A DNA stretch of 64,000 nucleotides from Mycolicibacterium neworleansense. GTDB taxonomy: Bacteria > Actinomycetota > Actinomycetes > Mycobacteriales > Mycobacteriaceae. How positions within the stretch are numbered: position 1 is the stretch's first letter; each line of letters opens with the position of its first letter. A program made the translations under genes and the position numbers. Location of the stretch: NCBI RefSeq assembly GCF_001245615.1, contig NZ_CWKH01000001.1, positions 1,612,001 through 1,676,000 of the forward strand. Direction: 5' to 3'. Below are positions 57,488 to 64,000 of the stretch, piece after piece. The notes under the pieces are model-generated. The model saw only the letters and a list, made by a program, of their open reading frames with translations. It had not been told where the DNA came from and searched no databases.

Positions 57488-57502
57488 GGTAACGTCATTA
57501 CC
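57488..57502. promoter_or_regulatory. Shared regulatory motif, copy 2 (palindromic)
   Basis: GGTAACGTCATTACC: GGTAA and TTACC arms around CGTCA, upstream of the amidohydrolase gene. The first 12 bases equal the motif at 56740-56751. Confidence 0.65.
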
Positions 57503-57536
57503 AGTTTCGGAAACCACACTCTTCCAGGAGGCGAAC

Positions 57537-58766
57537 ATGCCGTCACGCGAGCTTCCCTATCCGGTGTTCGACGCCGACAACCACTTCTATGAGCCCCAAG
57601 AAGCGCTCACCAAGTTCCTCCCGGAGCACCGCAAAGGCGTCATCGACTACATCGACGTGCACGGCCGCACCAAGATCGTGGTGCGCAACCAGATCAGCGA
57701 CTACATCCCCAACCCCACGTTCGAGGTCGTCGCCCGGCCGGGCGCCCAAGAGGAGTACTTCCGGCACGGCAGCGGCGGCAAGAGCTACCGCGAGGTGATG
57801 GGCAAGCCCATGAAGGCGATCCCCGCATTCCGCAATCCCGAAGCGCGCCTTGAGGTTCTGGACAGCCTCGGCCTGGATTACACGATCATGTTCCCGACAT
57901 TGGCCAGCCTGGTCGAGGAACGCCTCAAGGATGATCCCGACCTGATCCTCGACATCATCCACGCGCTCAACGAGTGGATGTACGAGACGTGGCAGTTCAA
58001 CTATGCCGACCGCATCTTCTCCACCCCCGTCATCAATCTCGGTGTCGTCGACCGCGCCCTCGAAGAACTCGAATGGTGCCTGGAACGCGGGGCCAAGACC
58101 GTGCTGGTCCGCCCGGCGCCGGTGCCCGGCTACCGCGGCAGCCGCTCACTCGGATTCCCCGAGTTCGACCCGTTCTGGGACGCCTGCGTGAAAGCCGGTA
58201 TCCCGGTCTGCATGCACGCCTCGGACAGCGGTTATGCCCAGTACCTCAACGACTGGGAGCCGGCCGACGAGTTCCTGCCGTTCAAGCCGACATCCTTCCG
58301 GATGGTCGCGATGGGTAAGCGGCCGATCGAAGACACCATGGCCGCACTGGTCTGTCACGGCGCGCTGACCCGCAACCCGGACCTGCGCATCCTGTCGGTG
58401 GAGAACGGCGCCTCGTGGGTGCCCTACCTGTTCTACCAATTCAAGGACGTCTATTCGAAGATGCCGCAAGAGTTCCCAGAGGATCCCATCGAGGCGTTCA
58501 AGCGCTGCGTGTACGTCGCCCCGTTCTGGGAGGACGACTTCAAGCAGATGGCGGATCTGTGCGGCATCGATCGCGTGATCTTCGGATCCGACTGGCCGCA
58601 TCCCGAGGGCCTGGCCGATCCGATCAACCTGGTCGAGGACCTGCAGGCACACGGCCTCGACGAGGAAGGTGTCCGAAAGGTGATGGGCGGCAACCTGGTC
58701 GACCTTTTCAAGGTCGAGAACAAGAAGGTGTACCGGCCCGATGTGCCGGCGCTTGTCCTGAACTGA
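57537..58766 (+). CDS. Amidohydrolase-2 family metal-dependent hydrolase
   Basis: A 409-residue TIM-barrel hydrolase with AGGAGG just before ATG 57537. Metal-ligand positions are seen in VFDADNHFYEP (11-20), GIPVCMHASDSGYAQYL and IFGSDWPHPEG, the typical amidohydrolase-2 pattern. Relatives act as decarboxylases or hydrolases on ring or diketo intermediates and often sit beside acyl-CoA dehydrogenases in mycobacterial catabolic clusters. Its promoter carries the palindromic GGTAACGTCATTACC. The acyl-CoA dehydrogenase genes follow after 38 bases. The exact reaction is unknown. Confidence 0.88.
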   Translation: MPSRELPYPVFDADNHFYEPQEALTKFLPEHRKGVIDYIDVHGRTKIVVRNQISDYIPNPTFEVVARPGAQEEYFRHGSGGKSYREVMGKPMKAIPAFRNPEARLEVLDSLGLDYTIMFPTLASLVEERLKDDPDLILDIIHALNEWMYETWQFNYADRIFSTPVINLGVVDRALEELEWCLERGAKTVLVRPAPVPGYRGSRSLGFPEFDPFWDACVKAGIPVCMHASDSGYAQYLNDWEPADEFLPFKPTSFRMVAMGKRPIEDTMAALVCHGALTRNPDLRILSVENGASWVPYLFYQFKDVYSKMPQEFPEDPIEAFKRCVYVAPFWEDDFKQMADLCGIDRVIFGSDWPHPEGLADPINLVEDLQAHGLDEEGVRKVMGGNLVDLFKVENKKVYRPDVPALVLN

Positions 58767-58804
58767 CCTAGTCCTCCTCACACACAAGAAGCTGGGCCGA
58801 CTCC

Positions 58805-59965
58805 ATGACCGATGTGGCAAATCCCGAACAGATGCTGTTCGCCTCCACCGCGCAGGCCTTCCTGGAAAAGGAGGTGCCGCTGACCCGAGTGCGTCAGCTG
58901 CACGCCGAGGGCATCGCGTTCGATTCCCGATGGTGGGGCCGCGCAGCTGAATTGGGATGGGCCAGCCTGCTGGTGCCCGAGGAGCTGGGCGGCGGCAGTC
59001 CGTCCGGGGACGGCGTCACCGACCTGGCCCTACTCGCCGAGCAGGCCGGGCGCACTGTGGCGCCCGGGCCGCTGCACCCGGTCAGCATCGTGCTGGCCGG
59101 TCTGGTCGAGGCTCCCGGCGGGCATGAGGAATTGATCGAAGCGCTGGTGTCCGGCGAGACGGTGGCTTCCTGGGCGGTCTATGAGCCCACCCGGCCGTTC
59201 GGCGCCCTCCAGTCCGCCGGCGGCGTCGCCACCACGGCCACCCGCACCGGATCGGGATACCGGATCGACGGCGTCAAGGACCGTGTCGAGGCCGGCGACC
59301 AGAGCGGCGCGGTGCTCGTGGTCGCCGTCTGCGACGGTCAGATCCGGCAGTTCGTGGTCCCCGTCGACGCGGCCGGGGTCACCGTCACGCCGCAGAACTC
59401 GGTGGATCTGGTCAAGCGTTACGCCCGAGTGGAATTCGACGGTGTCGAGGTCGGCGAATCCGCCGCGCTGGGTTCGGCCGAGCAGACCCCGGCGATCATC
59501 GAACGCCAGCGTCAGGTGGCCCTGCTGCTGCAGTGCGCCGAAATCGTCGGGATCCTCGACACCGTGCTCACGATGACCAATCAGTGGCTGGTCGACCGAC
59601 ACAGTTTCGGTCGCCCGCTGGCGTCATACCAGGCGCTCAAACACCGCGCCGCCGACATGAAGATGTGGTTCGAAGCCGCGCGCGCCACCACGGCGGGGGC
59701 CGTGGCCGCGGTGGCCGAACGCTCCGCGGAAGCGCCGAAGCTCGTCAGCGTCGCGAAAGCCTATGTGGCCGAACGTGCTCCGGTGATGTTGCAGGACTGT
59801 GTGCAACTGCATGGCGGCATCGGGGTGACCTGGGAACACGACCTGCACCTCTACCTGCGCAGGGCCGCCCTGTACCGGGCCATGTACGGCTCACCCGAAG
59901 ACCACCACCGCGCGGTGTACGCGCTGAGCCGCAAGACCCGAGCCACCGAGGAGATTGGGGCATGA
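58805..59965 (+). CDS. Acyl-CoA dehydrogenase, subunit 1 of a pair
   Basis: A 386-residue FAD flavoprotein. It has the N-terminal helical domain, the middle beta domain (RYARVEFDGVEVGE) and the C-terminal helices DRHSFGRPLASYQALKHRAADM and QLHGGIGVTWEHDLHLYLRRA. In the middle domain the usual FAD/substrate motif is poor, and no catalytic Glu is obvious at the expected place. That pattern is seen in the partner subunit of heteromeric FadE pairs. Its stop overlaps the next start (ATGA), supporting a two-subunit enzyme with the following gene. Confidence 0.9.
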   Translation: MTDVANPEQMLFASTAQAFLEKEVPLTRVRQLHAEGIAFDSRWWGRAAELGWASLLVPEELGGGSPSGDGVTDLALLAEQAGRTVAPGPLHPVSIVLAGLVEAPGGHEELIEALVSGETVASWAVYEPTRPFGALQSAGGVATTATRTGSGYRIDGVKDRVEAGDQSGAVLVVAVCDGQIRQFVVPVDAAGVTVTPQNSVDLVKRYARVEFDGVEVGESAALGSAEQTPAIIERQRQVALLLQCAEIVGILDTVLTMTNQWLVDRHSFGRPLASYQALKHRAADMKMWFEAARATTAGAVAAVAERSAEAPKLVSVAKAYVAERAPVMLQDCVQLHGGIGVTWEHDLHLYLRRAALYRAMYGSPEDHHRAVYALSRKTRATEEIGA

Positions 59966-61227
59966 CCGACACCGTGAGCACCCCCGCCACCACTGAGTCT
60001 GTCGAAGACTTCGCCCTGCGAGCCAGGGCATGGCTGGCCGAGAACATGCCGCCCATCGACCCGCAGAACCCCCCGTTCGCGGTGCGCGCCGAGACCGAAT
60101 CCTGGCAACGCGCAAAGGAACTGCAGAAGCGACTCTACGAAGGCGGATTCGCCGGTATCTGCTTCCCGCGGGAGTACGGCGGCCTGGGCCTGGATTACGC
60201 GTACCAGAAGGCGTTCAACGACGAATGCACGGCCTACGAGATGCCGCTGATTCTCAACACACCGTCGTTCACGATCTGCGGCGCGACGATTCTCGACATG
60301 GGCAGCGAAGAGCAGAAGCGGGAACGCATCTCGGCCGCGATCCGCGGCGACGAGGTGCTCTGCCAATTGTTGTCCGAGCCCAGCGGCGGATCGGATCTGG
60401 CCGGTGTGATCACCCGGGCCGAGCGTCAGGGTGACACATGGATCATCAACGGGGCCAAGACCTGGAGCACCAGTGCGTTCGCGGCCGACTACGGGCTGAT
60501 GCTGGCCCGCACCGACTGGACCGTGCCCAAACACGAGGGCCTGACCATGTTCCTGGTGCCGCTGAATGCGCCGGGTATCACGATGCGCCGCATCACCGAG
60601 GTCAACGGCAACGAGGAGTTCTGCGAGGAGTTCTTCGACAACCTGGAGCTTCCCGCCGACGCCGTCGTGGGCGAGGTCAATGACGGCTGGACGGTTGCCT
60701 CGCGCCAGCTGCACCACGAACGTCGCGCTGTCGGTGGCGGTTCCGAATTCGCCAGTGGCACCGGGGCCGAGAACGCGAACGAGATGCCACCGGACCACGT
60801 CGGGCTGGCCGAGGCCACCGGCCAGGGTGACGATGCCCGGGTCCAGGATCTGGCCGGGCGCGCCCTGGTGCGACGCATCGTCAAGAAGCAACTCATCGAC
60901 CACGTGGGCACCGCGATCGGCAACGGATCACTGCCGCCGAATGCCGGCACCTTGATCCGGCTGTTCCACGCCGAGACAACCGAACTCGAGGTGGATACCG
61001 CGCTGGCCATCGCGGGTACCGCCGGTGTGGTCGACGAGGGCTCGGCGGATGTGGCCGGCCTGCTCGACATCGGTGTGCGCTACCTGTCGCGTCAGACCGG
61101 GTCGCTGGGCGGCGGCAGCTCGGAGATGGCGCGCAATGTGATCGGTGAGCGGATTCTCGGCTTCCCCCGCGAACACGCTGCCGACCGCGGCGTGCCGTTC
61201 AATCAGGTCAAGCGCAACAAGAGCTGA
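59962..61227 (+). CDS. Acyl-CoA dehydrogenase, subunit 2 of a pair
   Basis: A 421-residue dehydrogenase starting at ATG 59962. It keeps the classic middle-domain motifs LLSEPSGGSDLAGVITRAER and INGAKTWSTSAFAADYGLML for FAD and substrate, and GSLGGGSSEMARNVIGERILGFPRE at the end. With the preceding gene it probably forms an alpha2beta2 FadE complex, as in steroid side-chain and ring degradation. Such pairs desaturate CoA esters of bulky or branched acids, which is an inference here. Confidence 0.92.
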   Translation: MTDTVSTPATTESVEDFALRARAWLAENMPPIDPQNPPFAVRAETESWQRAKELQKRLYEGGFAGICFPREYGGLGLDYAYQKAFNDECTAYEMPLILNTPSFTICGATILDMGSEEQKRERISAAIRGDEVLCQLLSEPSGGSDLAGVITRAERQGDTWIINGAKTWSTSAFAADYGLMLARTDWTVPKHEGLTMFLVPLNAPGITMRRITEVNGNEEFCEEFFDNLELPADAVVGEVNDGWTVASRQLHHERRAVGGGSEFASGTGAENANEMPPDHVGLAEATGQGDDARVQDLAGRALVRRIVKKQLIDHVGTAIGNGSLPPNAGTLIRLFHAETTELEVDTALAIAGTAGVVDEGSADVAGLLDIGVRYLSRQTGSLGGGSSEMARNVIGERILGFPREHAADRGVPFNQVKRNKS

Positions 61228-61258
61228 TCTGCCCGGCCTCCCCAGTAGGGGGATTCAC

Positions 61259-61864
61259 ATGATGGCCGTCATGCGAAATTCAGCGACGAAGCGCGCCGAC
61301 AGCAAGCAGGAGTCTCAGGACCGGATCCTGGATGCCGCCGCACGCAGGCTGCGTGAAGAGGGATTGACCGGCGCCGGCATCGCTGCGGTCATGCGCGATG
61401 CCGGGCTCACCCACGGCGCCTTCTACTCCCACTTCGGCACCAAGGACGAGCTCGCGAGCGCGGCCTTCGCCCATGCCATCGGCACCGGCCGTCCACGGTG
61501 GATCAAGCCCGCGCGCGGTGAATCCTGGCGGGCCCGCCTGACTGGCCTGGCGAAGCGCTACCTCACCACGGCACATCGCGACGACCTGGCGACCAGCTGC
61601 GCATTCGCCACCCTGGGCTCCGAGGCAGCCCGTGGATCCGACGAATTTCGCGCCGCCTACGAACGTGAGCTGCGGGCGTCGCTGTCCGCGATCTGCGACG
61701 ACGACGCCGATCCCGCACGCTTCGACGAGGCCATCGCATTGATGGCGCTCTGTGTCGGCGGCATGACCCTGTCCAGGGCAGTCGCCGACCCCGAGTTCTC
61801 CGCGCGCATCTTGCGTTGTGCGCGGGCCGCCGCCGCCAAAGTTGCCGGAGACCAACCACATTGA
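61259..61864 (+). CDS. TetR-family regulator beside the dehalogenase
   Basis: A 201-residue regulator starting at ATG 61259 or 61262, preceded by an AGGGGGA ribosome-binding site. [24 protein letters not shown], then [26 protein letters not shown]. The C-terminal domain ends [26 protein letters not shown], a TetR_C type. It lies 31 bases after the acyl-CoA dehydrogenase and ten bases before the haloalkane dehalogenase, so regulator and enzyme are co-transcribed, possibly read through from the upstream operon. Confidence 0.9.
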   Translation: MMAVMRNSATKRADSKQESQDRILDAAARRLREEGLTGAGIAAVMRDAGLTHGAFYSHFGTKDELASAAFAHAIGTGRPRWIKPARGESWRARLTGLAKRYLTTAHRDDLATSCAFATLGSEAARGSDEFRAAYERELRASLSAICDDDADPARFDEAIALMALCVGGMTLSRAVADPEFSARILRCARAAAAKVAGDQPH

Positions 61865-61874
61865 GGAGAACGCC

Positions 61875-62768
61875 ATGCTCAGCGCTGAACCGTACGGAAA
61901 GCTGCAGTACACCGAGATCAACGGGAAGCAGATGGCGTACATCGACGAGGGAGAAGGCGGTGACGTTTCGGCCATCGTGTTCCAGCACGGCAATCCCACC
62001 TCGTCGTACCTGTGGCGCAACGTGATGCCGCACCTGGAAGGCCTCGGCCGGCTGGTGGCGTGCGATCTGATCGGCATGGGCGGGTCGGACAAGCTCGACG
62101 ATTCCGGGCCGGACCGCTACCACTATGCGGAGCAGCGCGACTATCTGTTCAAGCTCTGGGACTCACTGGATCTGGGAGACCGGGTGGTGCTCGTCCTGCA
62201 CGACTGGGGATCTGCTCTTGGCTTCGACTGGGCCAATCAGCATCGCGACCGCGTAGCCGGCATCGCCTACATGGAGGCCATCGCATCGCCGATGACATGG
62301 GAGGATTGGCCCGACCCGGTGCGGGAGGTCTTCCAGGGCTTCCGCTCCCCCAATGGCGAGTCGATGGTCTTGGAACAGAACATGTTTGTCGAAGCCGTCC
62401 TTCCTGGAGCGATCCGGCGCACATTGACCGACGAGGAGATGGACTACTACCGCGGGCCGTTCCGCGAGCCGGGCGAGGGCCGCCGCCCCACGCTGTCGTG
62501 GCCGCGGAGCATCCCGGTCGACGGCGAGCCCGCCGACGTCGTCGCGACAGTCGAGGACTACGGCAACTGGCTCAAGACCAGCGACGTCCCCAAACTCTTC
62601 GTCAACGCCGAACCTGGCGCGATCGTCCGCGGGCGCATCCGTGAATTCGTTCGGACCTGGCCGAATCAGACCGAGGTGACGGTGGCCGGTTCGCATTTCA
62701 TCCAGGAGGACAGCCCAGCCGAGATCGGTGCGGCCATCGCGGACTTCGTTCGCCGACTCGGCGACTGA
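61875..62768 (+). CDS. dhaA: Haloalkane dehalogenase, LinB/DhaA type
   Basis: A 297-residue alpha/beta hydrolase, nearly the length of LinB (296). It hydrolyses carbon-halogen bonds of haloalkanes. The catalytic set is complete: nucleophile Asp110 in [15 protein letters not shown], halide-stabilising Asn40 (HGNPTSS) and Trp111, acid Glu134 (AYMEAI), and His274 ([10 protein letters not shown]). ATG 61875 follows GAGGAGA. It is an orthologue of M. tuberculosis Rv2579 by sequence and position. The natural substrate in mycobacteria is unknown. Confidence 0.95.
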   Translation: MLSAEPYGKLQYTEINGKQMAYIDEGEGGDVSAIVFQHGNPTSSYLWRNVMPHLEGLGRLVACDLIGMGGSDKLDDSGPDRYHYAEQRDYLFKLWDSLDLGDRVVLVLHDWGSALGFDWANQHRDRVAGIAYMEAIASPMTWEDWPDPVREVFQGFRSPNGESMVLEQNMFVEAVLPGAIRRTLTDEEMDYYRGPFREPGEGRRPTLSWPRSIPVDGEPADVVATVEDYGNWLKTSDVPKLFVNAEPGAIVRGRIREFVRTWPNQTEVTVAGSHFIQEDSPAEIGAAIADFVRRLGD

Positions 62769-62785
62769 ACGAACCGACCAACCGT

Positions 62786-63808
62786 TCAGAACAGCGTCGG
62801 CTGCGCGACCGCCGGCTCCCCGACGATCGCCGGAGCGGGAGCCGGCGCCGGCGTCATCCGCGCGGTGCGAGCCAGGCCGTGCCGGGCGACCAAAGGCGCG
62901 GCACGCGCCCGCAGCATGTCGCGGTAGTCCGCGGGCAGGTACGCCCCGCGCCGATACAGCCGCTGGTATTCACCGACCAGGTCAGGACGCGTGCGTGCCA
63001 GCCAATCCATGAACCAGCCGCGGGTGGAACCGCGCAGATGCAGACCGAACACGGTCACCCCGTTGGCACCGGCCGCCGCGATCCGGCCGAGCAGCGCATC
63101 GAGATGCTCGACGGAATCAGTCAGATGCGGCAACACCGGGGCGACCATGACATGACAGTCCAGGCCCGCGTCGCGAATCGCCGAGATCAGACCGAGGCGA
63201 GCCTGCGGCGACGGCGTTCCCGGTTCGACCTCGCGGTGCAGATCGTCGTCGCCGACCGCCAGTGACACCGCGACACTGACCGGTACCCGGCGGGACGCGT
63301 CGGCCACCAATCCGAGGTCCCGACGCAGCAGCGTGCCCTTGGTGAGAATGGAAAACGGGGTTCGGGAATCCGCCAGCGCCCCGATGATCCCGGGCATCAG
63401 CGCATACCGGCCCTCGGCCCGCTGATAGGGGTCGGTGTTGGTGCCCAGCGCGACCGCCTCCCGGGTCCAGGATGGGCGACGCAGTTCGCGGCGCAGCACC
63501 TCGGCGACGTTGGTCTTGACCACGACCTGGGTGTCGAAGTCCGACCCGCAGTCCAGGTCCAGGTACTCATGAGTGGGACGGGCGAAGCAGTAACGGCAGG
63601 CATGACTACAGCCGCGATAGCCGTTGACCGTGAAGCGAAACGGCAGCGCGGAGGCCGCAGGCACCTTGTTGAGGGCTGATTTGCACAGCACCTCATGGAA
63701 GGTCATCCCCTCGAACTGCGGCGAGCGGACGCTGCGTACGAATCCGACCCGCTGCAGGCCGGGCAATGCACCGTCGTCGACACCCACCGCCTGCCCATCC
63801 CAGCGCAC
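62786..63808 (-). CDS. Radical SAM protein, Rv2578c/SplB-like
   Basis: A 340-residue radical SAM enzyme with the cluster motif CSHACRYC (Cys67, 71, 74) in VNGYRGCSHACRYCFARPTH. It continues with ALGTNTDPYQRAEGRYALM and FSILTKGTLLRRDL, the COG1533/SplB-type signature. A C-terminal Pro/Ala-rich tail (MTPAPAPAPAIVGEP) is extra. It matches Rv2578c, which in M. tuberculosis also lies next to the dhaA gene. Its reaction is not known; DNA-photoproduct lyase activity has been suggested for relatives. It is convergent with dhaA, 17 bases apart. Confidence 0.9.
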   Translation of the reverse strand: MRWDGQAVGVDDGALPGLQRVGFVRSVRSPQFEGMTFHEVLCKSALNKVPAASALPFRFTVNGYRGCSHACRYCFARPTHEYLDLDCGSDFDTQVVVKTNVAEVLRRELRRPSWTREAVALGTNTDPYQRAEGRYALMPGIIGALADSRTPFSILTKGTLLRRDLGLVADASRRVPVSVAVSLAVGDDDLHREVEPGTPSPQARLGLISAIRDAGLDCHVMVAPVLPHLTDSVEHLDALLGRIAAAGANGVTVFGLHLRGSTRGWFMDWLARTRPDLVGEYQRLYRRGAYLPADYRDMLRARAAPLVARHGLARTARMTPAPAPAPAIVGEPAVAQPTLF

Positions 63809-64000
63809 CCATCAATCGAACATCCGTTCGATCTCGATGTCAAGGTAATTCCACCCGTGTCGGGCTTCTGGTCAGGTCGAGGAACACCGCGCACCCCAGC
63901 CGGGTTCGTAGCAGTGTGCCGGCGAACCGTCGGCCACCCCCTCGCATCGCGACGACTCACGATTGGACCTGCGCCAGAATGACATTCACGCCACCGCAAC
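63809..64000. other. No recognisable gene at the window end
   Basis: The last 192 bases hold no convincing coding frame, and no terminator or operator that I can identify. It probably contains the promoter of the radical SAM gene and the boundary of the next gene. Confidence 0.4.

Noticed and set aside
63703..63999. Small minus-strand open frame at the window end
   Set aside because: It overlaps the start of the radical SAM gene in another frame, and the translation looks like random GC-rich sequence.

Overview
The window looks like the chromosome of a fast-growing mycobacterium (Mycolicibacterium-like). The DNA is very GC-rich with many GTG starts. Gene order follows the M. tuberculosis Rv2533c-Rv2579 region: nusB, efp, pepQ, an Rv2536-like membrane gene, aroB, aroK, aroC, a prepilin peptidase, aroE, mltG, ruvX, alaS, yjbQ, an Rv2557-like gene, rarA, the Rv2566-Rv2569c transglutaminase/ATP-grasp block, aspS, Rv2573-Rv2575-like genes, Rv2578c and dhaA. 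A 13E12-family gene, F420-type oxidoreductases and a mycofactocin-type SDR fit the same assignment. Identifications rest on reading motifs and recalled family sequences; no search was run.

Layout. (1) 1-3.3 kb: a partial small gene, a large LuxR/ATPase regulator and a DinB-like protein. (2) 3.3-10.1 kb: a tightly packed minus-strand operon reading GntR, 2x[4Fe-4S] ferredoxin, substrate-binding lipoprotein with a NosL-like C-terminal domain, permease, ATPase, and an AprA-like flavoprotein fused to HEAT repeats. It is the least conventional system here: an APS-reductase-like redox pair wired to a sulfonate/nitrate-type importer. (3) 10.3-14 kb: an SOS-controlled 13E12 (DUF222/HNH) gene with a perfect LexA box, then a molybdopterin oxidoreductase. 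(4) 14.1-29.6 kb: the conserved housekeeping block (translation, shikimate pathway, alanyl-tRNA synthetase, recombination ATPase). aroQ is absent from its usual place. (5) 29.7-31.9 kb: a small accessory patch with an ASCH-like protein, an SMR transporter, an azoreductase and a divergent TetR with two matching operators. (6) 31.9-39.9 kb: a four-gene operon of a DUF2126 transglutaminase, a circularly permuted ATP-grasp/alpha-E fusion, a second transglutaminase and a zinc-ribbon metallopeptidase. This is a predicted but uncharacterised peptide-ligation and processing system. (7) 40-51.9 kb: membrane proteins, an HxlR/thiolase divergon, aspS-ddn, and several hydrolases and peptidases.

(8) 52-62.8 kb: an apparent catabolic island. 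It holds three TetR regulators, a BVMO-like flavoprotein, a mycofactocin-coupled SDR, an F420-type LLM oxidoreductase, a thioesterase, an amidohydrolase, a pair of acyl-CoA dehydrogenases and a LinB/DhaA-type haloalkane dehalogenase. Two promoters there share the 12-mer GGTAACGTCATT, which suggests one regulator controls several units. The window closes with an Rv2578c-type radical SAM gene.

Many promoters show a TANNNT -10 element six or seven bases before the start codon, as expected for leaderless mycobacterial transcripts. I saw no tRNA, rRNA, CRISPR array or insertion sequence, and no gene-free gap longer than 300 bases.
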